Shown here one piece after another: positions 9,829 to 19,077 of a stretch of 64,000 bases of DNA. This DNA comes from Bowmanella pacifica. GTDB lineage: Bacteria; Pseudomonadota; Gammaproteobacteria; Enterobacterales; Alteromonadaceae. The notes beneath the pieces are model-generated. The model was not told the origin of the DNA. It saw only the letters and a program-made list of their open reading frames with translations, and ran no database searches. Position numbers and translations under genes: made by a program. The stretch spans positions 744,001-808,000 of the forward strand of contig NZ_BMLS01000002.1 in NCBI RefSeq assembly GCF_014645355.1, read 5' to 3'. Positions within the stretch are counted from its first letter, which is position 1; each line of letters starts with the position of its first letter.

Positions 9829-12822
9829 ATGACAAGACAATTGCTACTGACTCGTTCCATCAAATCAATTTTGATGGCAGGAACAGGCTCGGCGATTTTA
9901 TTTGGTGCACCAGCCTTTGCTCAGGACGTTGAAGTTCAGGGCGTGCAGACGACCAATGAATCAACCACTTCAGAAGTCAAGACAGAGAGAACGGAACGAA
10001 TTCAAGTTACCGGTTCTCGTCTTCGCACCGACTCATTCGCTAACGAAATACCTACCGATATTATCTCTATCGATGAAGCCGACAAGCAAGGTATCACTTC
10101 TATTGGTGAACTACTAAGAACCAGTACTGCCGCTGCAGGTTCAAGCCAGATAACTTCTGCTTTTGCAACAGGTTTCGTTATTAACGGTGGTGCAGGCGCA
10201 GAGACCATTTCATTGCGTGGTTTAGGGGCTAACCGTACCCTGGTATTGTTGAACGGCCGCCGCGCAGGACCTGCCGGTACTCGTGGTGCGGTATCTTCAT
10301 TTGATATGAACGCCCTGCCAATCTCTGCCATTGAGCGTGTTGAAGTACTAAAAGACGGCGCCTCTTCACTTTATGGTTCAGATGCGGTTGCCGGTGTAAT
10401 TAACATTATCACTAAAACCGACGACTCTAAGAACATCTCTGTCGATTTTTCTCAGCCATTCGATTCAGGCGGTGAGCGCCGACGTATTAACGCATCCTGG
10501 GGCGAGACCTTTGGCAAAGGCAACGTTCGTGTCGTAGCTGACTACAACGTTAGTAAAGAAGTGCTGCGTGGCGATCGTGACTTCTATGCCTGTAGCGAAC
10601 GCATTTTGTACAATCAAGATGGCACCCGCGGCGACCCGATTGACCCTAAAACTGGCAGCTATCACTGTAATGACACCGGCTATGGCCTGTGGGCCTACAA
10701 CGCTGGCGCGGGCAACGTTCCAGGCGGCGCCAAAGTGTTTTATGACTATGATGGCTGGCTGGCAAATAATGGCTACGATAGCCTGAATGATACATGGTCA
10801 GCGGCCGGCGACTTACGTGGCCCAGATGGCTGGTATATCGGTGCCTATGATCGCGAAACTGATGTGCTGTGGGACAAAAACTCACCACTGCGCGACAGAG
10901 AGACCATGCTACCGAAGACAGAAACCCTGTCATTCTTTGTATCAGGTGACTATGCGCTGACAGATACCATTTCTGCTTACGGTGAATTGCTGCACAGCTC
11001 GCGTGAAACAACCACTCAAGGTTACAGACAATTCTGGACCGCAGATGTAGGCGCTGTAGATGCCTCTTTGCTTGGTTTTGAAGGTGATGCACTATTCATG
11101 CCTGTGGCGCTGACCGACCACTACGGCGCAGATGTTGAGGTTGACTACACCCGTTTTGTTGCGGGCGTAGAAGGCAGTATCGGCTTCTGGGACTGGGATG
11201 TTTCCTACCAGAACAGTTACAACAAAGGCACCTACGGTAACAAAGTAATTTACCGCGATGCTATGCTGATGGCTCAAGACCATTTGGTTAGTGGCACAAG
11301 CTGTAACGGTGAAGTGACAGAGTTTTCTGGCAGAACCTGTGTGGATGTTAACTTTGCCGATCCACAACAAATCGCTGGTAACACACCTGAGCATGTTAGA
11401 AACTTCTTGTTCGGCGAAGAAGTGGGCGAAACCATATACAAGCAGCAAACCTTCGAGGCGTACATCACAGGTGACGCTTATGAACTACCTGCTGGTGCAG
11501 TAGCTGTTGCTGTAGGTTTGTCTTATCAACGTGATGAAATTGACGACACTCCTGGAGAAGCCAGCGCAACAGGTAACTCATGGGGCTTGTCCAGCGCCAG
11601 CCGTACCGCTGGTGCCCAAAATTCAAAAGCAGTCTTTGGTGAAGTACGCGTTCCCTTGTTAGCTGATAAGGCCTTTGCCCAGCAACTAGACGTAACCGGT
11701 TCCGCACGCTGGACCGACGTGTCCACTTATGGCAGCGATTCAACCTTCAAACTTGCCCTGAATTGGCAGATCAATGACCAGTGGCGCGTGCGTGCATCAC
11801 GTGGTACTTCATTCCGTTCACCGGCCTTGTTCGAGCTGTACTTAGCAGGTCAAACTGGCTTCCCAAGTCAGCGAAGCGTTGACCCTTGCTATGACTACGG
11901 TGCTGAGTATGAAGCAGGCAATGTAACAGACCGTGTATATGCCAACTGTCAAGCGGCCGGTGTACCTTTAGACTACACAGGCGCGGGCACCAGTTCCGTA
12001 AATGAAGTTACCAGCGGCGGTGGTGATACCCTGAAAGCCGAAACTTCAGTGGCGGAAAACATTGGTCTGATCTGGACCAGCCCTGAGGGCACTTTTGCTG
12101 CGTCAATTGATTACTATAATGTCACAATTGATGGTGAAGTAGCCAAGCTAAGAGCCGCAGACATAGTTGGCAGCTGTTATCGTTCCGCAGACTTCCCTAA
12201 CGACCCACTGTGTAGCCTGTTCACCAGAAACAACGGCACCAATGGCGATTGGGGTATTGATGTGGTTAATGCTGGTTATGTCAACGTAGCCCAGCAAGAA
12301 GCCAAAGGGGTTGATATCAACTTCACCTATCAGGATGATTTTGATTTTGGTTCTCTGCGTGTGTCTTTAGAGCACACTAATCAGATCGCACGTGACTATC
12401 AGCTGTTTGCAGATAGTGAAGTGCGTCACTATATTGGTGAGATTGGTGATCCTAAGCATGTTGGCCAGTTGTTTACCACTTTCTCTCGTGATGACTGGAG
12501 CATCACCTGGACCATGCGTTATGTAGATAGCGTTAATAATTACGATTATTTTCATGATGGCTCTAATGAGGTAGGCTACCGTGGCGAGACCTATCAGTTT
12601 GTTAATGATGCGCCGACTACTGTCTACCACACGCTGTCAGGTAACTTCGAACTCATGGATGGCGTAGACGTTACTGTCGGTATTGCTAACCTGTTCGATA
12701 AAGAGCCACCCAGAGTATCTACCAATGCTGATGGTGTAAACTTCACCGGTAATGCTGTTATCGCATCACAATATGACCACCTTGGTCGACGTGCATTCGC
12801 TAACCTGAGTTACAATTTCTAA
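9829..12822 (+). CDS. TonB-dependent outer-membrane receptor, probably for peptide-like substrates
   Basis: A receptor of 997 residues from the chosen start. ATG 9829 is preferred over the upstream in-frame start at 9730 because it is preceded by AGGG and begins a proper signal peptide (cleavage after FAQ at about 32). A TonB-box-like segment ERIQVTGSR lies at 56-64. The plug follows with SLRGLGANRTLVLLNGRR and ERVEVLKDGASSLYGSDAVA. The barrel ends with a final aromatic (SYNF). Receptors of this long type are common in Alteromonadales and xanthomonads. The S9 peptidase 83 bases downstream suggests peptide or protein breakdown products as ligand, but this is inference. A strong terminator lies between the two genes. 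Confidence 0.88.
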   Translation: MTRQLLLTRSIKSILMAGTGSAILFGAPAFAQDVEVQGVQTTNESTTSEVKTERTERIQVTGSRLRTDSFANEIPTDIISIDEADKQGITSIGELLRTSTAAAGSSQITSAFATGFVINGGAGAETISLRGLGANRTLVLLNGRRAGPAGTRGAVSSFDMNALPISAIERVEVLKDGASSLYGSDAVAGVINIITKTDDSKNISVDFSQPFDSGGERRRINASWGETFGKGNVRVVADYNVSKEVLRGDRDFYACSERILYNQDGTRGDPIDPKTGSYHCNDTGYGLWAYNAGAGNVPGGAKVFYDYDGWLANNGYDSLNDTWSAAGDLRGPDGWYIGAYDRETDVLWDKNSPLRDRETMLPKTETLSFFVSGDYALTDTISAYGELLHSSRETTTQGYRQFWTADVGAVDASLLGFEGDALFMPVALTDHYGADVEVDYTRFVAGVEGSIGFWDWDVSYQNSYNKGTYGNKVIYRDAMLMAQDHLVSGTSCNGEVTEFSGRTCVDVNFADPQQIAGNTPEHVRNFLFGEEVGETIYKQQTFEAYITGDAYELPAGAVAVAVGLSYQRDEIDDTPGEASATGNSWGLSSASRTAGAQNSKAVFGEVRVPLLADKAFAQQLDVTGSARWTDVSTYGSDSTFKLALNWQINDQWRVRASRGTSFRSPALFELYLAGQTGFPSQRSVDPCYDYGAEYEAGNVTDRVYANCQAAGVPLDYTGAGTSSVNEVTSGGGDTLKAETSVAENIGLIWTSPEGTFAASIDYYNVTIDGEVAKLRAADIVGSCYRSADFPNDPLCSLFTRNNGTNGDWGIDVVNAGYVNVAQQEAKGVDINFTYQDDFDFGSLRVSLEHTNQIARDYQLFADSEVRHYIGEIGDPKHVGQLFTTFSRDDWSITWTMRYVDSVNNYDYFHDGSNEVGYRGETYQFVNDAPTTVYHTLSGNFELMDGVDVTVGIANLFDKEPPRVSTNADGVNFTGNAVIASQYDHLGRRAFANLSYNF

Positions 12823-12850
12823 CTTTTAGTTAGATAGTATGATGTGATTT

Positions 12851-12878
12851 AAAGCCCTCTTAAAAGAGGGCTTTTTTC
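12851..12878 (+). terminator. Rho-independent terminator after TonB receptor
   Basis: AAAGCCCTCTT (12851-12861) and AAGAGGGCTTT form a stem with a very short AA loop, followed by TTTTTTCTT. This is a textbook hairpin plus U-tract. Confidence 0.92.
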
Positions 12879-12905
12879 TTAAGGAATTTTCTAGTTGGGG
12901 ATGTT

Positions 12906-14864
12906 ATGAAGAAACTTTCTTTTCCTATACTTGCCGGTTTGTTGCTGTTCGGCCAGGCAATGGCAACAACCGTTAAGGAAAATGTATTAAGCGACTACGC
13001 CAAACACGCACAATTTCAAAACATAAAAATCTCGCCTAAAGGTAAGTATCTAGCTGCCACCTCCCGCACCGAAGACGGCAACGTAATACTGACCGTTTTA
13101 GATATCAAAAATATGGCCGTCTTGTCACAGACTCAAGGGCGGGGAGATGATTCCATCAATACCTTTAACTGGGTAAGTGATGACCGCCTTATCATGACCA
13201 TGGCGCGCGAGGTAGGTTCTTATGATATGCCCTTCCCCACCGGGGAAATCTTCGCCATGGATGCAGACGGGGGCAAACAAAAGATACTGACAGGTTGGCG
13301 CTCTGATGGCTTGAAACAATGGGCAAGAATTGTAGACCTGCTACCTGAAGAACCCAATCAGGTTATGATTTATTCAAGCCAGAATAATGCGTCTGAACCC
13401 TTTATTGAAGTTTACCGGCTGAAAACAGACACCGGACGTGTTCGCGCGGAAGGTAAGATCCCATTGCGACAGTATAAAAGTACTAATGTACAAATCTTAC
13501 TTGATGACAAAGGAATTACACGTCTGGCTGCAGGTGTAGACCCCAAAAACAATAATGAAACGCTTATTGTGACTCGTCCTGCCGCTAACTCTGAATGGAA
13601 GGAAGTGGTAAGGTTCGATAGCAATGAAGGGGGATTCACGCCAATAGATATTTTATCAGACAACCAAACCGTCGTCGGCCTTAGTGATATCAGTTCAGAT
13701 ACACAAGCCATTTCCTTGATGAATCTTGATACCGGAGACATCAGTGTTATGGCAGAGCACCCCACTACAGACCTGACGCCTATTCTAGGTTTTAAGGAAG
13801 GCCGCTTTCACGAAATCATTGGCGCTGCCTATGAGTATGATCAGATTGATAGAGCCTTTTTTGAGGATGTAGATGATGTTACAACCTCAAGGACACTGCA
13901 AAGTATCATGAAGATGTTTCCGGATACCCAAGTAACTGTTAGTTCAACGACCAGGGATAATTCAAAGATGGTGTTTTCCGTATCATCCGCCAATGTCCCC
14001 GCGGAATTCTACATGTTTGATGCAAAGAAAAAATCTTTGTCATTAATTACCAATAGTAAGCCGTGGCTAAAAAAGGAAGCACTGCCCAAAACACAGATCA
14101 TCAGTTATAAGTCGAGGGATGGTCTGGTTATCAAGGGACTCCTGACGCTTCCGCCCAATAAGGAAGCCAAAAATCTTCCCCTTATCTTGCTGCCTCATGG
14201 CGGTCCTCACGGTATACGAGATACCCTTACTCAACTCGATGCCGACGCAAAAGTATTGGCAGAGCACGGGTATGCGGTTTTACAACCTAATTTCCGGGGT
14301 TCCGGTGGCTATGGACGTAAGTTTCTCGAAGCCGGCTATAAAAAATGGGGGACGGCGATGATTAATGATATGACCGATGGGGTAAATCACTTAATTGAAC
14401 AGGGTATCGCAGATAAACAACGCATGTGCGTATACGGTGCATCTTACGGCGGTTATGCAGCACTGATGAGCGTTATACGCGAGCCTGACCTCTATAAATG
14501 CAGTATAGGCTTTGTAGGAGTTTATGATCTGAACCTAATGTTTGAAGAAGGCGATATATCAGAAGCTTCAGCGGGCATTAACTATTTAACTTCGGTGCTG
14601 CCGACAGAGAAAAATGAACGTGAAGCCCAATCCCCCCTGCATCAGTTAGATAAACTAAAAGTGCCGGTCTTTATTATCCAAGGCGGTAAAGATGTAAGGG
14701 TACCTCCAGAGCATGCCTATCGCTTACGCGACGCCCTAAAAGAGCGTAACCATACATATGAGTGGTTATTCAAAGAAGGGGAAGGACACGGCTTTTACAA
14801 ACCAGAAAACAATATTGAGCGCTGGAAGAAAATGTTAGCTTTTATTGATAAGCATATAAATTAA
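12906..14864 (+). CDS. S9 family (prolyl oligopeptidase/acylaminoacyl-peptidase-like) serine peptidase, exported
   Basis: 652 residues. A signal peptide covers about residues 1-20 (LLLFGQAMA). Residues about 30-380 form the beta-propeller domain that filters substrates. The C-terminal alpha/beta-hydrolase domain starts near 395 with SYKSRDGLVIKGLLTLPP and LPHGGPHG. The catalytic triad is visible: Ser513 in GASYGGYAA, Asp596 in GGKDVRVP and His628 in GEGHGFY. Such enzymes cleave short peptides, often after Pro or at blocked N-termini, here probably in the periplasm. It follows the TonB receptor but has its own transcription because a strong terminator separates them. Confidence 0.92.
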   Translation: MKKLSFPILAGLLLFGQAMATTVKENVLSDYAKHAQFQNIKISPKGKYLAATSRTEDGNVILTVLDIKNMAVLSQTQGRGDDSINTFNWVSDDRLIMTMAREVGSYDMPFPTGEIFAMDADGGKQKILTGWRSDGLKQWARIVDLLPEEPNQVMIYSSQNNASEPFIEVYRLKTDTGRVRAEGKIPLRQYKSTNVQILLDDKGITRLAAGVDPKNNNETLIVTRPAANSEWKEVVRFDSNEGGFTPIDILSDNQTVVGLSDISSDTQAISLMNLDTGDISVMAEHPTTDLTPILGFKEGRFHEIIGAAYEYDQIDRAFFEDVDDVTTSRTLQSIMKMFPDTQVTVSSTTRDNSKMVFSVSSANVPAEFYMFDAKKKSLSLITNSKPWLKKEALPKTQIISYKSRDGLVIKGLLTLPPNKEAKNLPLILLPHGGPHGIRDTLTQLDADAKVLAEHGYAVLQPNFRGSGGYGRKFLEAGYKKWGTAMINDMTDGVNHLIEQGIADKQRMCVYGASYGGYAALMSVIREPDLYKCSIGFVGVYDLNLMFEEGDISEASAGINYLTSVLPTEKNEREAQSPLHQLDKLKVPVFIIQGGKDVRVPPEHAYRLRDALKERNHTYEWLFKEGEGHGFYKPENNIERWKKMLAFIDKHIN

Positions 14865-14889
14865 CAGCTCATATCCAAGTAGTCTGACG

Positions 14890-14920
14890 GCGCATCCATT
14901 TTTTGGTTGCGCTGTTTTTC
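14890..14920 (+). terminator. Rho-independent terminator after S9 peptidase
   Basis: GCGCATCCA (14890-14898) pairs with TGGTTGCGC (14904-14912) with one mismatch and a T-loop, followed by TGTTTTTC. Confidence 0.75.
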
Positions 14921-15012
14921 TGCGACTCATTACAAGTTTTTTGGGCTGCGTTCGAACGGAAAGCTACAATCTCAGATAGTATCAACAGATACTAAGACGG
15001 AATAAAGAGAAT

Positions 15013-15034
15013 AGGTCACCACTTAAGGTGACCT
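15013..15034 (-). terminator. Hairpin after sspB, probable terminator
   Basis: On the minus strand AGGTCACC (15034-15027) and GGTGACCT (15020-15013) form a perfect 8-bp stem 2 bases after the sspB stop, followed by a weak U-rich stretch ATTCTCTTTATT. Confidence 0.65.
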
Positions 15035-15036
15035 TA

Positions 15037-15444
15037 TTACTTAACCACTTTCAGTTGTGGTCTGCCCTTAGCGGGCTGTGGCGGCGGAGTGGGTTCCGGT
15101 GGTACATCATCCGCTCCCTCTTCCTGAGTGAAAATAGTACCTGCGCCATTTTCTCTGGCGTAGATAGCCAACACCGCCTGAATAGGCACCTCCAGGCGAC
15201 GTGCTACACCGCCAAAACGAGCCTCGAACGTCACATCCACATTACCCAATTGCAGCTTGCCACAAGCGCTGGGAGAAATGTTCAGGACTATCTGCCCATC
15301 ACGCACATGCTCTTGCGGCACCAACGTACCGGGCACCATAGCGTCAACGACCAAATGTGGAGTCAGGTCATTGTCCACAATCCACTCATAAAAAGCCCTA
15401 AGCAAATAGGGCTTATTTGATGTCATAGGTATAGTTGCGTCCAT
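15037..15444 (-). CDS. sspB: ClpXP protease specificity-enhancing factor (stringent starvation protein B)
   Basis: 135 residues. The folded domain is strongly conserved: KPYLLRAFYEWIVDNDLTPH, ARFGGVARRLEVPIQAVLAIYARENGAG. An acidic, Pro-rich linker leads to the C-terminal tail GRPQLKVVK, the motif that docks on the ClpX N-domain. SspB binds ssrA-tagged proteins from stalled ribosomes, and N-RseA, and hands them to ClpXP. It lies 2 bases after the sspA stop, so the two are co-transcribed. Confidence 0.96.
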   Translation of the reverse strand: MDATIPMTSNKPYLLRAFYEWIVDNDLTPHLVVDAMVPGTLVPQEHVRDGQIVLNISPSACGKLQLGNVDVTFEARFGGVARRLEVPIQAVLAIYARENGAGTIFTQEEGADDVPPEPTPPPQPAKGRPQLKVVK

Positions 15445-15446
15445 AC

Positions 15447-16079
15447 TTACAGAGGATTGTGAATTTCGCGTTCCTGATCAGTCAAAGAAGCCTTGAATGA
15501 ACTGCGTTCAAAAATGCGGTTCATATAGGCTTTGACCTCTTTTGCACCCGCGCCGGACAATTCAATGCCCAATGCCGGCAAACGCCACAGCAGCGGCGCC
15601 AGGTAACAATCCACCAAGCTGAATTCTTCACTCATAAAGAAAGGATTATCAGCAAACAGCGGGGCTAACGCCAGAATGTTCTCACGCAGCTCCTGACGCG
15701 CAGCAGCGATATCGCCTGCGCCTTTTAGAATCTTCTCCGCAATGCTGTACCAGTCTTGCTCGATACGATGCATCATCAGTCGGCTTTGACCACGGGATAC
15801 CGGGTAAACAGGCATCAGTGGCGGATGAGGAAAACGCTCATCCAGATACTCCATAATGATATGAGAGCGGTACAACACCAGTTCGCGATCTACCAAAGTA
15901 GGCAGCGTTCCGTATGGGTTCAAATCAATCAGGTCTTCGGGTTGATTTGTTGGGTCAACGTAGCAAATTTCTACGCCCACACCTTTTTCAGCCAACACGA
16001 TGCGCACCTGATGACTATAGATGTCCAACGTATCCGAGAATAAAGTCATTATCGAACGTTTGTTCGCGGCTAAGGCCAT
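15447..16079 (-). CDS. sspA: Stringent starvation protein A (RNA polymerase-associated GST-fold protein)
   Basis: 210 residues beginning MALAANKRSIMTLFSD, close to the E. coli protein. The N-terminal thioredoxin-like domain carries DIYSHQVRIVLAEKG and PYGTLPTLVDRELVLYRSHIIMEYLDERFPHPPL; an all-helical GST C-domain follows. SspA binds RNA polymerase with sigma-70 and alters transcription in stationary phase and acid stress; it has no GST catalysis. A strong ribosome site GGAGGAG precedes ATG 16079. A long perfect inverted repeat lies 31-82 bases upstream. Confidence 0.96.
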   Translation of the reverse strand: MALAANKRSIMTLFSDTLDIYSHQVRIVLAEKGVGVEICYVDPTNQPEDLIDLNPYGTLPTLVDRELVLYRSHIIMEYLDERFPHPPLMPVYPVSRGQSRLMMHRIEQDWYSIAEKILKGAGDIAAARQELRENILALAPLFADNPFFMSEEFSLVDCYLAPLLWRLPALGIELSGAGAKEVKAYMNRIFERSSFKASLTDQEREIHNPL

Positions 16080-16109
16080 TCACACTCCTCCAAAAACCAA
16101 AAGTCCAAC

Positions 16110-16161
16110 GCCAATTTTATTAGCTAAATCACAACCTAATGATTTAGCTAATAAAATTGGC
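16110..16161. repeat. 22-bp perfect inverted repeat upstream of sspA
   Basis: The left arm 16110-16131 (GCCAATTTTATTAGC...) is the exact reverse complement of the right arm 16140-16161, with an 8-base spacer. It lies between the pet operon terminator and the sspA ribosome site, so it falls in the sspA promoter or leader. Its role is unknown. Confidence 0.9.
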
Positions 16162-16174
16162 ATATCTGAGAACG

Positions 16175-16210
16175 TTAAAAAAGGGCAGTGCGATTCACCG
16201 CACTGCCCTT
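16175..16210 (-). terminator. Rho-independent terminator of the pet operon
   Basis: On the minus strand AAGGGCAGTGCG (16210-16199) and CGCACTGCCCTT (16192-16181) form a perfect 12-bp stem with a 6-base loop, followed by TTTT. It lies 28 bases after the petC stop and separates pet from ssp transcription. Confidence 0.93.
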
Positions 16211-16237
16211 TGCCATTATACAGGATTCTGTGCCTAA

Positions 16238-16975
16238 TTAGTGCACATCACGCCAATAATCTTTCTTCAATAGGTAAACAAAGACGAACAACACCAGGAT
16301 AAACACTAATACCCAACGACCGATGCTTTCAGCTTCCAATCTGGCGGGTTCACCCAGGTAAACCAGATAGTTAACCAAATCCAATACGGCAGCGTCATAT
16401 TCATCGGCACTCAGCATGCCTGTTCCATCGGCTTTTATACCAACGTAAACAGACTGCATTTGGCCATCAATCATACGCTCTTCGTGTTGATCATAAGGAA
16501 CGCCTTGCAGCTCCTGCAGAACATGAGGCATACCTACATCAGGAAAAACCTTGTTGTTTACGCCAAACGGACGGTTTGGATCCACATAAAAGCTTCTCAG
16601 ATAGGTATATAGCCAGTCAGCACCGCGAACACGGGCTACCAAGGTCAAATCAGGAGGAGGCGCACCGAACCACTTAGCAGCGGCTTCTTTAGGGATAGCG
16701 CTCTTCATATAATCGCCGACCTTTTCACCGGTCAACTGAAGATTCTCCTGGCCAAGATCCAAGGGTACACCTATATCTTCGAAGGTACGCTGATAACGCT
16801 GGTACTGTGTCTGGTGACACCCCAGGCAGTAGTTCATAAACAACTGTGCACCACGTTGCAGCGACGGCTGGTCGGTACGGTCAATATCCGCTTTGTCCAG
16901 GTGAACATTGCTGCCGCCGGCGGCCAAGACAAGAGATGGCACCAACAGACCAAACAGAACAACAAGTTTCTTCAT
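16238..16975 (-). CDS. petC: Ubiquinol-cytochrome c reductase, cytochrome c1 subunit
   Basis: 245 residues. A signal peptide (cleavage after LAA, about 19) leads to a periplasmic domain with the haem c motif C50-L-G-C53-H54 and a Met ligand region. A single C-terminal membrane helix (about 218-238, WVLVFILVLFVFVYLL) anchors it. Cytochrome c1 takes electrons from the Rieske protein and passes them to soluble cytochrome c in the bc1 complex. Its start overlaps the petB stop by one base (TAATG). Confidence 0.96.
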   Translation of the reverse strand: MKKLVVLFGLLVPSLVLAAGGSNVHLDKADIDRTDQPSLQRGAQLFMNYCLGCHQTQYQRYQRTFEDIGVPLDLGQENLQLTGEKVGDYMKSAIPKEAAAKWFGAPPPDLTLVARVRGADWLYTYLRSFYVDPNRPFGVNNKVFPDVGMPHVLQELQGVPYDQHEERMIDGQMQSVYVGIKADGTGMLSADEYDAAVLDLVNYLVYLGEPARLEAESIGRWVLVFILVLFVFVYLLKKDYWRDVH

Positions 16976-18240
16976 TAACCTATCCTCTCTGGCAGTGGCT
17001 TAGTTTTCTCGTTCTTGCTGTACAACCACAGCAGACCGAAGAAGGCGAAGTACAGGAATGTCGCGATCTGAGACGCAGTCACTTTCCAAGCTTCTTGCGG
17101 AGTACCGCCCAAATAACCAAGGAACACGAAGACAATGGCAAACACAATCAGATTGTATTTATGGATACCACTACGATAGCGCCAGGATTTTACTTTACCA
17201 CGGTCAATCCAAGGCAACAGGGCCAGCATAACAATGGCTGCAAACATGGCAATAACACCGAGCAACTTGTCAGGTACGGCTTTCAAAATCGCATAGAACG
17301 GCGTGAAGTACCAAACAGGGAAAATATGTTCAGGGGTTTTCAGCGGGTTAGCAATTTCAAAGTTAGGCGCTTCCAGGAAGTAACCACCCATCTCGGGTTT
17401 GAAGAACAACACATAACAGAAGCCAAGCAGGAATACACTGAAGGCAACCAGGTCTTTCAATACAATGTGCGGGAAGAAAGGCACCACGTCATCAATGATG
17501 TCGTACTTGTTAGTGTAGTACTCATGCATTTTGAACTTGGTTTTCTCTTCTTCTTTCAAAGAGCCTTTCTTACGCTTCACTTCCACGCCATCAGGGTTGT
17601 TAGAACCCACTTCGTGCAAGGCAACAATATGCAGGAACACTAGAATGACTATCACCAAAGGCAATGCGATTACATGCAGTGCAAAGAAGCGGTTCAGGGT
17701 TGCGCCTGAAATCACGTAGTCACCTTGGATCCATACCGTCAGGTCTTCACCTATTACCGGAATAGCGCCAAACAGCGATACGATTACCTGCGCCCCCCAG
17801 TAAGACATCTGACCCCAAGGCAATACATAGCCCATAAAGGCCTCAGCCATTAGTGCCAGATAGATAAACATACCGAACAACCACAGCAATTCGCGTGGTT
17901 TCTGATAGGAACCGTAGAGCATACCGCGGAACATGTGCAGGTAGACCACAATGAAAAACGCGGAAGCGCCAGTGCTGTGCATATAGCGGATGATGTAGCC
18001 ATAATCCACTTCACGCATGATGTACTCAACAGAAGCAAAGGCGCGTTCTGCTGAAGGCTCAAAGCTCATGGTCAACCAAATGCCAGTGACAATTTGGTTT
18101 ACCAGTACAATAGTGGCCAAAAAGCCAAACACGTACCAGAAGTTCATGTTTTTAGGTGCGGGGTATTCCATGGCGTGCATTTTCGCCACGCGCATCATGG
18201 GAATACGGTATTCAATCCAGTCGAGTAGATTTTTCCACAT
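16975..18240 (-). CDS. petB: Ubiquinol-cytochrome c reductase, cytochrome b subunit
   Basis: 421 residues from the chosen start. ATG 18240 (MWKNLLDWIEYR) is preceded by GAGGGAG and lies one base after the petA stop; the frame runs 9 codons further upstream inside petA, which I reject. It is a polytopic haem b protein: GYVLPWGQMSYWGAQV around the Qo site, histidine ligands in HSTGASAFFIVVYLHMFRG and FALHVIALPLVIVILVFLHI, and the conserved PEWY-type loop here read as PVWYFTPFYAILKAVP. The PVWY form in place of PEWY is seen in some bacteria. It carries the quinol oxidation and reduction sites of complex III. Confidence 0.96.
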   Translation of the reverse strand: MWKNLLDWIEYRIPMMRVAKMHAMEYPAPKNMNFWYVFGFLATIVLVNQIVTGIWLTMSFEPSAERAFASVEYIMREVDYGYIIRYMHSTGASAFFIVVYLHMFRGMLYGSYQKPRELLWLFGMFIYLALMAEAFMGYVLPWGQMSYWGAQVIVSLFGAIPVIGEDLTVWIQGDYVISGATLNRFFALHVIALPLVIVILVFLHIVALHEVGSNNPDGVEVKRKKGSLKEEEKTKFKMHEYYTNKYDIIDDVVPFFPHIVLKDLVAFSVFLLGFCYVLFFKPEMGGYFLEAPNFEIANPLKTPEHIFPVWYFTPFYAILKAVPDKLLGVIAMFAAIVMLALLPWIDRGKVKSWRYRSGIHKYNLIVFAIVFVFLGYLGGTPQEAWKVTASQIATFLYFAFFGLLWLYSKNEKTKPLPERIG

Positions 18241-18241
18241 A

Positions 18242-18835
18242 TTATGCCGCTCCCTCTTGAGTACCAATCAGGATGGTATTGTCATCAATGTACATGTATG
18301 GGGGCACAACCAAGTTCAGTGGAGCTGGAACTCCCGAAAATACGCGGCCGGCCATATCGAACTTAGAACCATGACATGGGCAGAAGAAACCTTCTGGTAC
18401 ACCTTCGACCTGTTCTTCGAATGCACCATCTTTAAGGTGCTGGGGAGAACATCCAAGGTGAGTACAGATCCCGACCAGAACCAGATATTCCTCTTTTAGG
18501 GAACGATATTGATTCTTCGCAAACTCTGGTTGTTGAGGTTCATCAGAAGCCGGATCTTTTAGAAGCTCTTCGTGCTTGCCCAGCTCCGCCAACAGTTCTG
18601 GAGTACGGCGAACGATCCAAACCGGTTTACTGCGCCACTCGACACGAAGTAACTGACCTGGTTCAACTTTGCTGATATCCACTTCCACATCAGCTCCGGC
18701 CGCCTTGGCTTTGGCGCTGGGATTCCAGGAAGCGATAAATGGCACAGCTACGCCCGCCACCCCAACGCCGCCCACCACTGAGGTGGCAATCGTCAGGAAT
18801 CGGCGCCTGCTGTTATCTACTGGCGCATTGCTCAT
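18242..18835 (-). CDS. petA: Ubiquinol-cytochrome c reductase, Rieske iron-sulfur subunit
   Basis: 197 residues. The N-terminus has a twin-arginine-like NSRRRFLTIATS followed by one hydrophobic helix that stays as membrane anchor. The 2Fe-2S cluster ligands are in CTHLGCSP and CPCHGSKFD. The Rieske head moves between cytochrome b and c1 to carry one electron from ubiquinol. It is first in petABC; GGAGAA precedes ATG 18835. Confidence 0.97.
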   Translation of the reverse strand: MSNAPVDNSRRRFLTIATSVVGGVGVAGVAVPFIASWNPSAKAKAAGADVEVDISKVEPGQLLRVEWRSKPVWIVRRTPELLAELGKHEELLKDPASDEPQQPEFAKNQYRSLKEEYLVLVGICTHLGCSPQHLKDGAFEEQVEGVPEGFFCPCHGSKFDMAGRVFSGVPAPLNLVVPPYMYIDDNTILIGTQEGAA

Positions 18836-19030
18836 CCACTTTTCTCCAAAGGTTGGATTTAGTGTATTTCCTGACCATTCGTCTTCTTGGCTCTGCGAAT
18901 GTTACAGGAAATGTTAGGGGGTTATATTTTAGCGGGAAATGATAAAAGAAAACCCCTTCAAAACACAAGGAAATGATGGGTAAAACAGGGGATTAGTTGG
19001 TTTAAAACGCAGTAGGTCAGTAAAAAAAAG

Positions 19031-19057
19031 AAAAACCCGGCAAAAGCCGGGTTTTTT
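19031..19057 (-). terminator. Rho-independent terminator of rplM-rpsI
   Basis: AAAACCCGGC and GCCGGGTTTT (19032-19055) form a 10-bp stem with a 4-base loop; on the minus strand it is followed by TTCTTTTTTTT. T-rich on both sides, so it may work in both directions. The remaining bases 18836-19030, upstream of petA, hold no clear promoter. Confidence 0.92.
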
Positions 19058-19077
19058 GTATCTCGTTGCGTAAAAAA

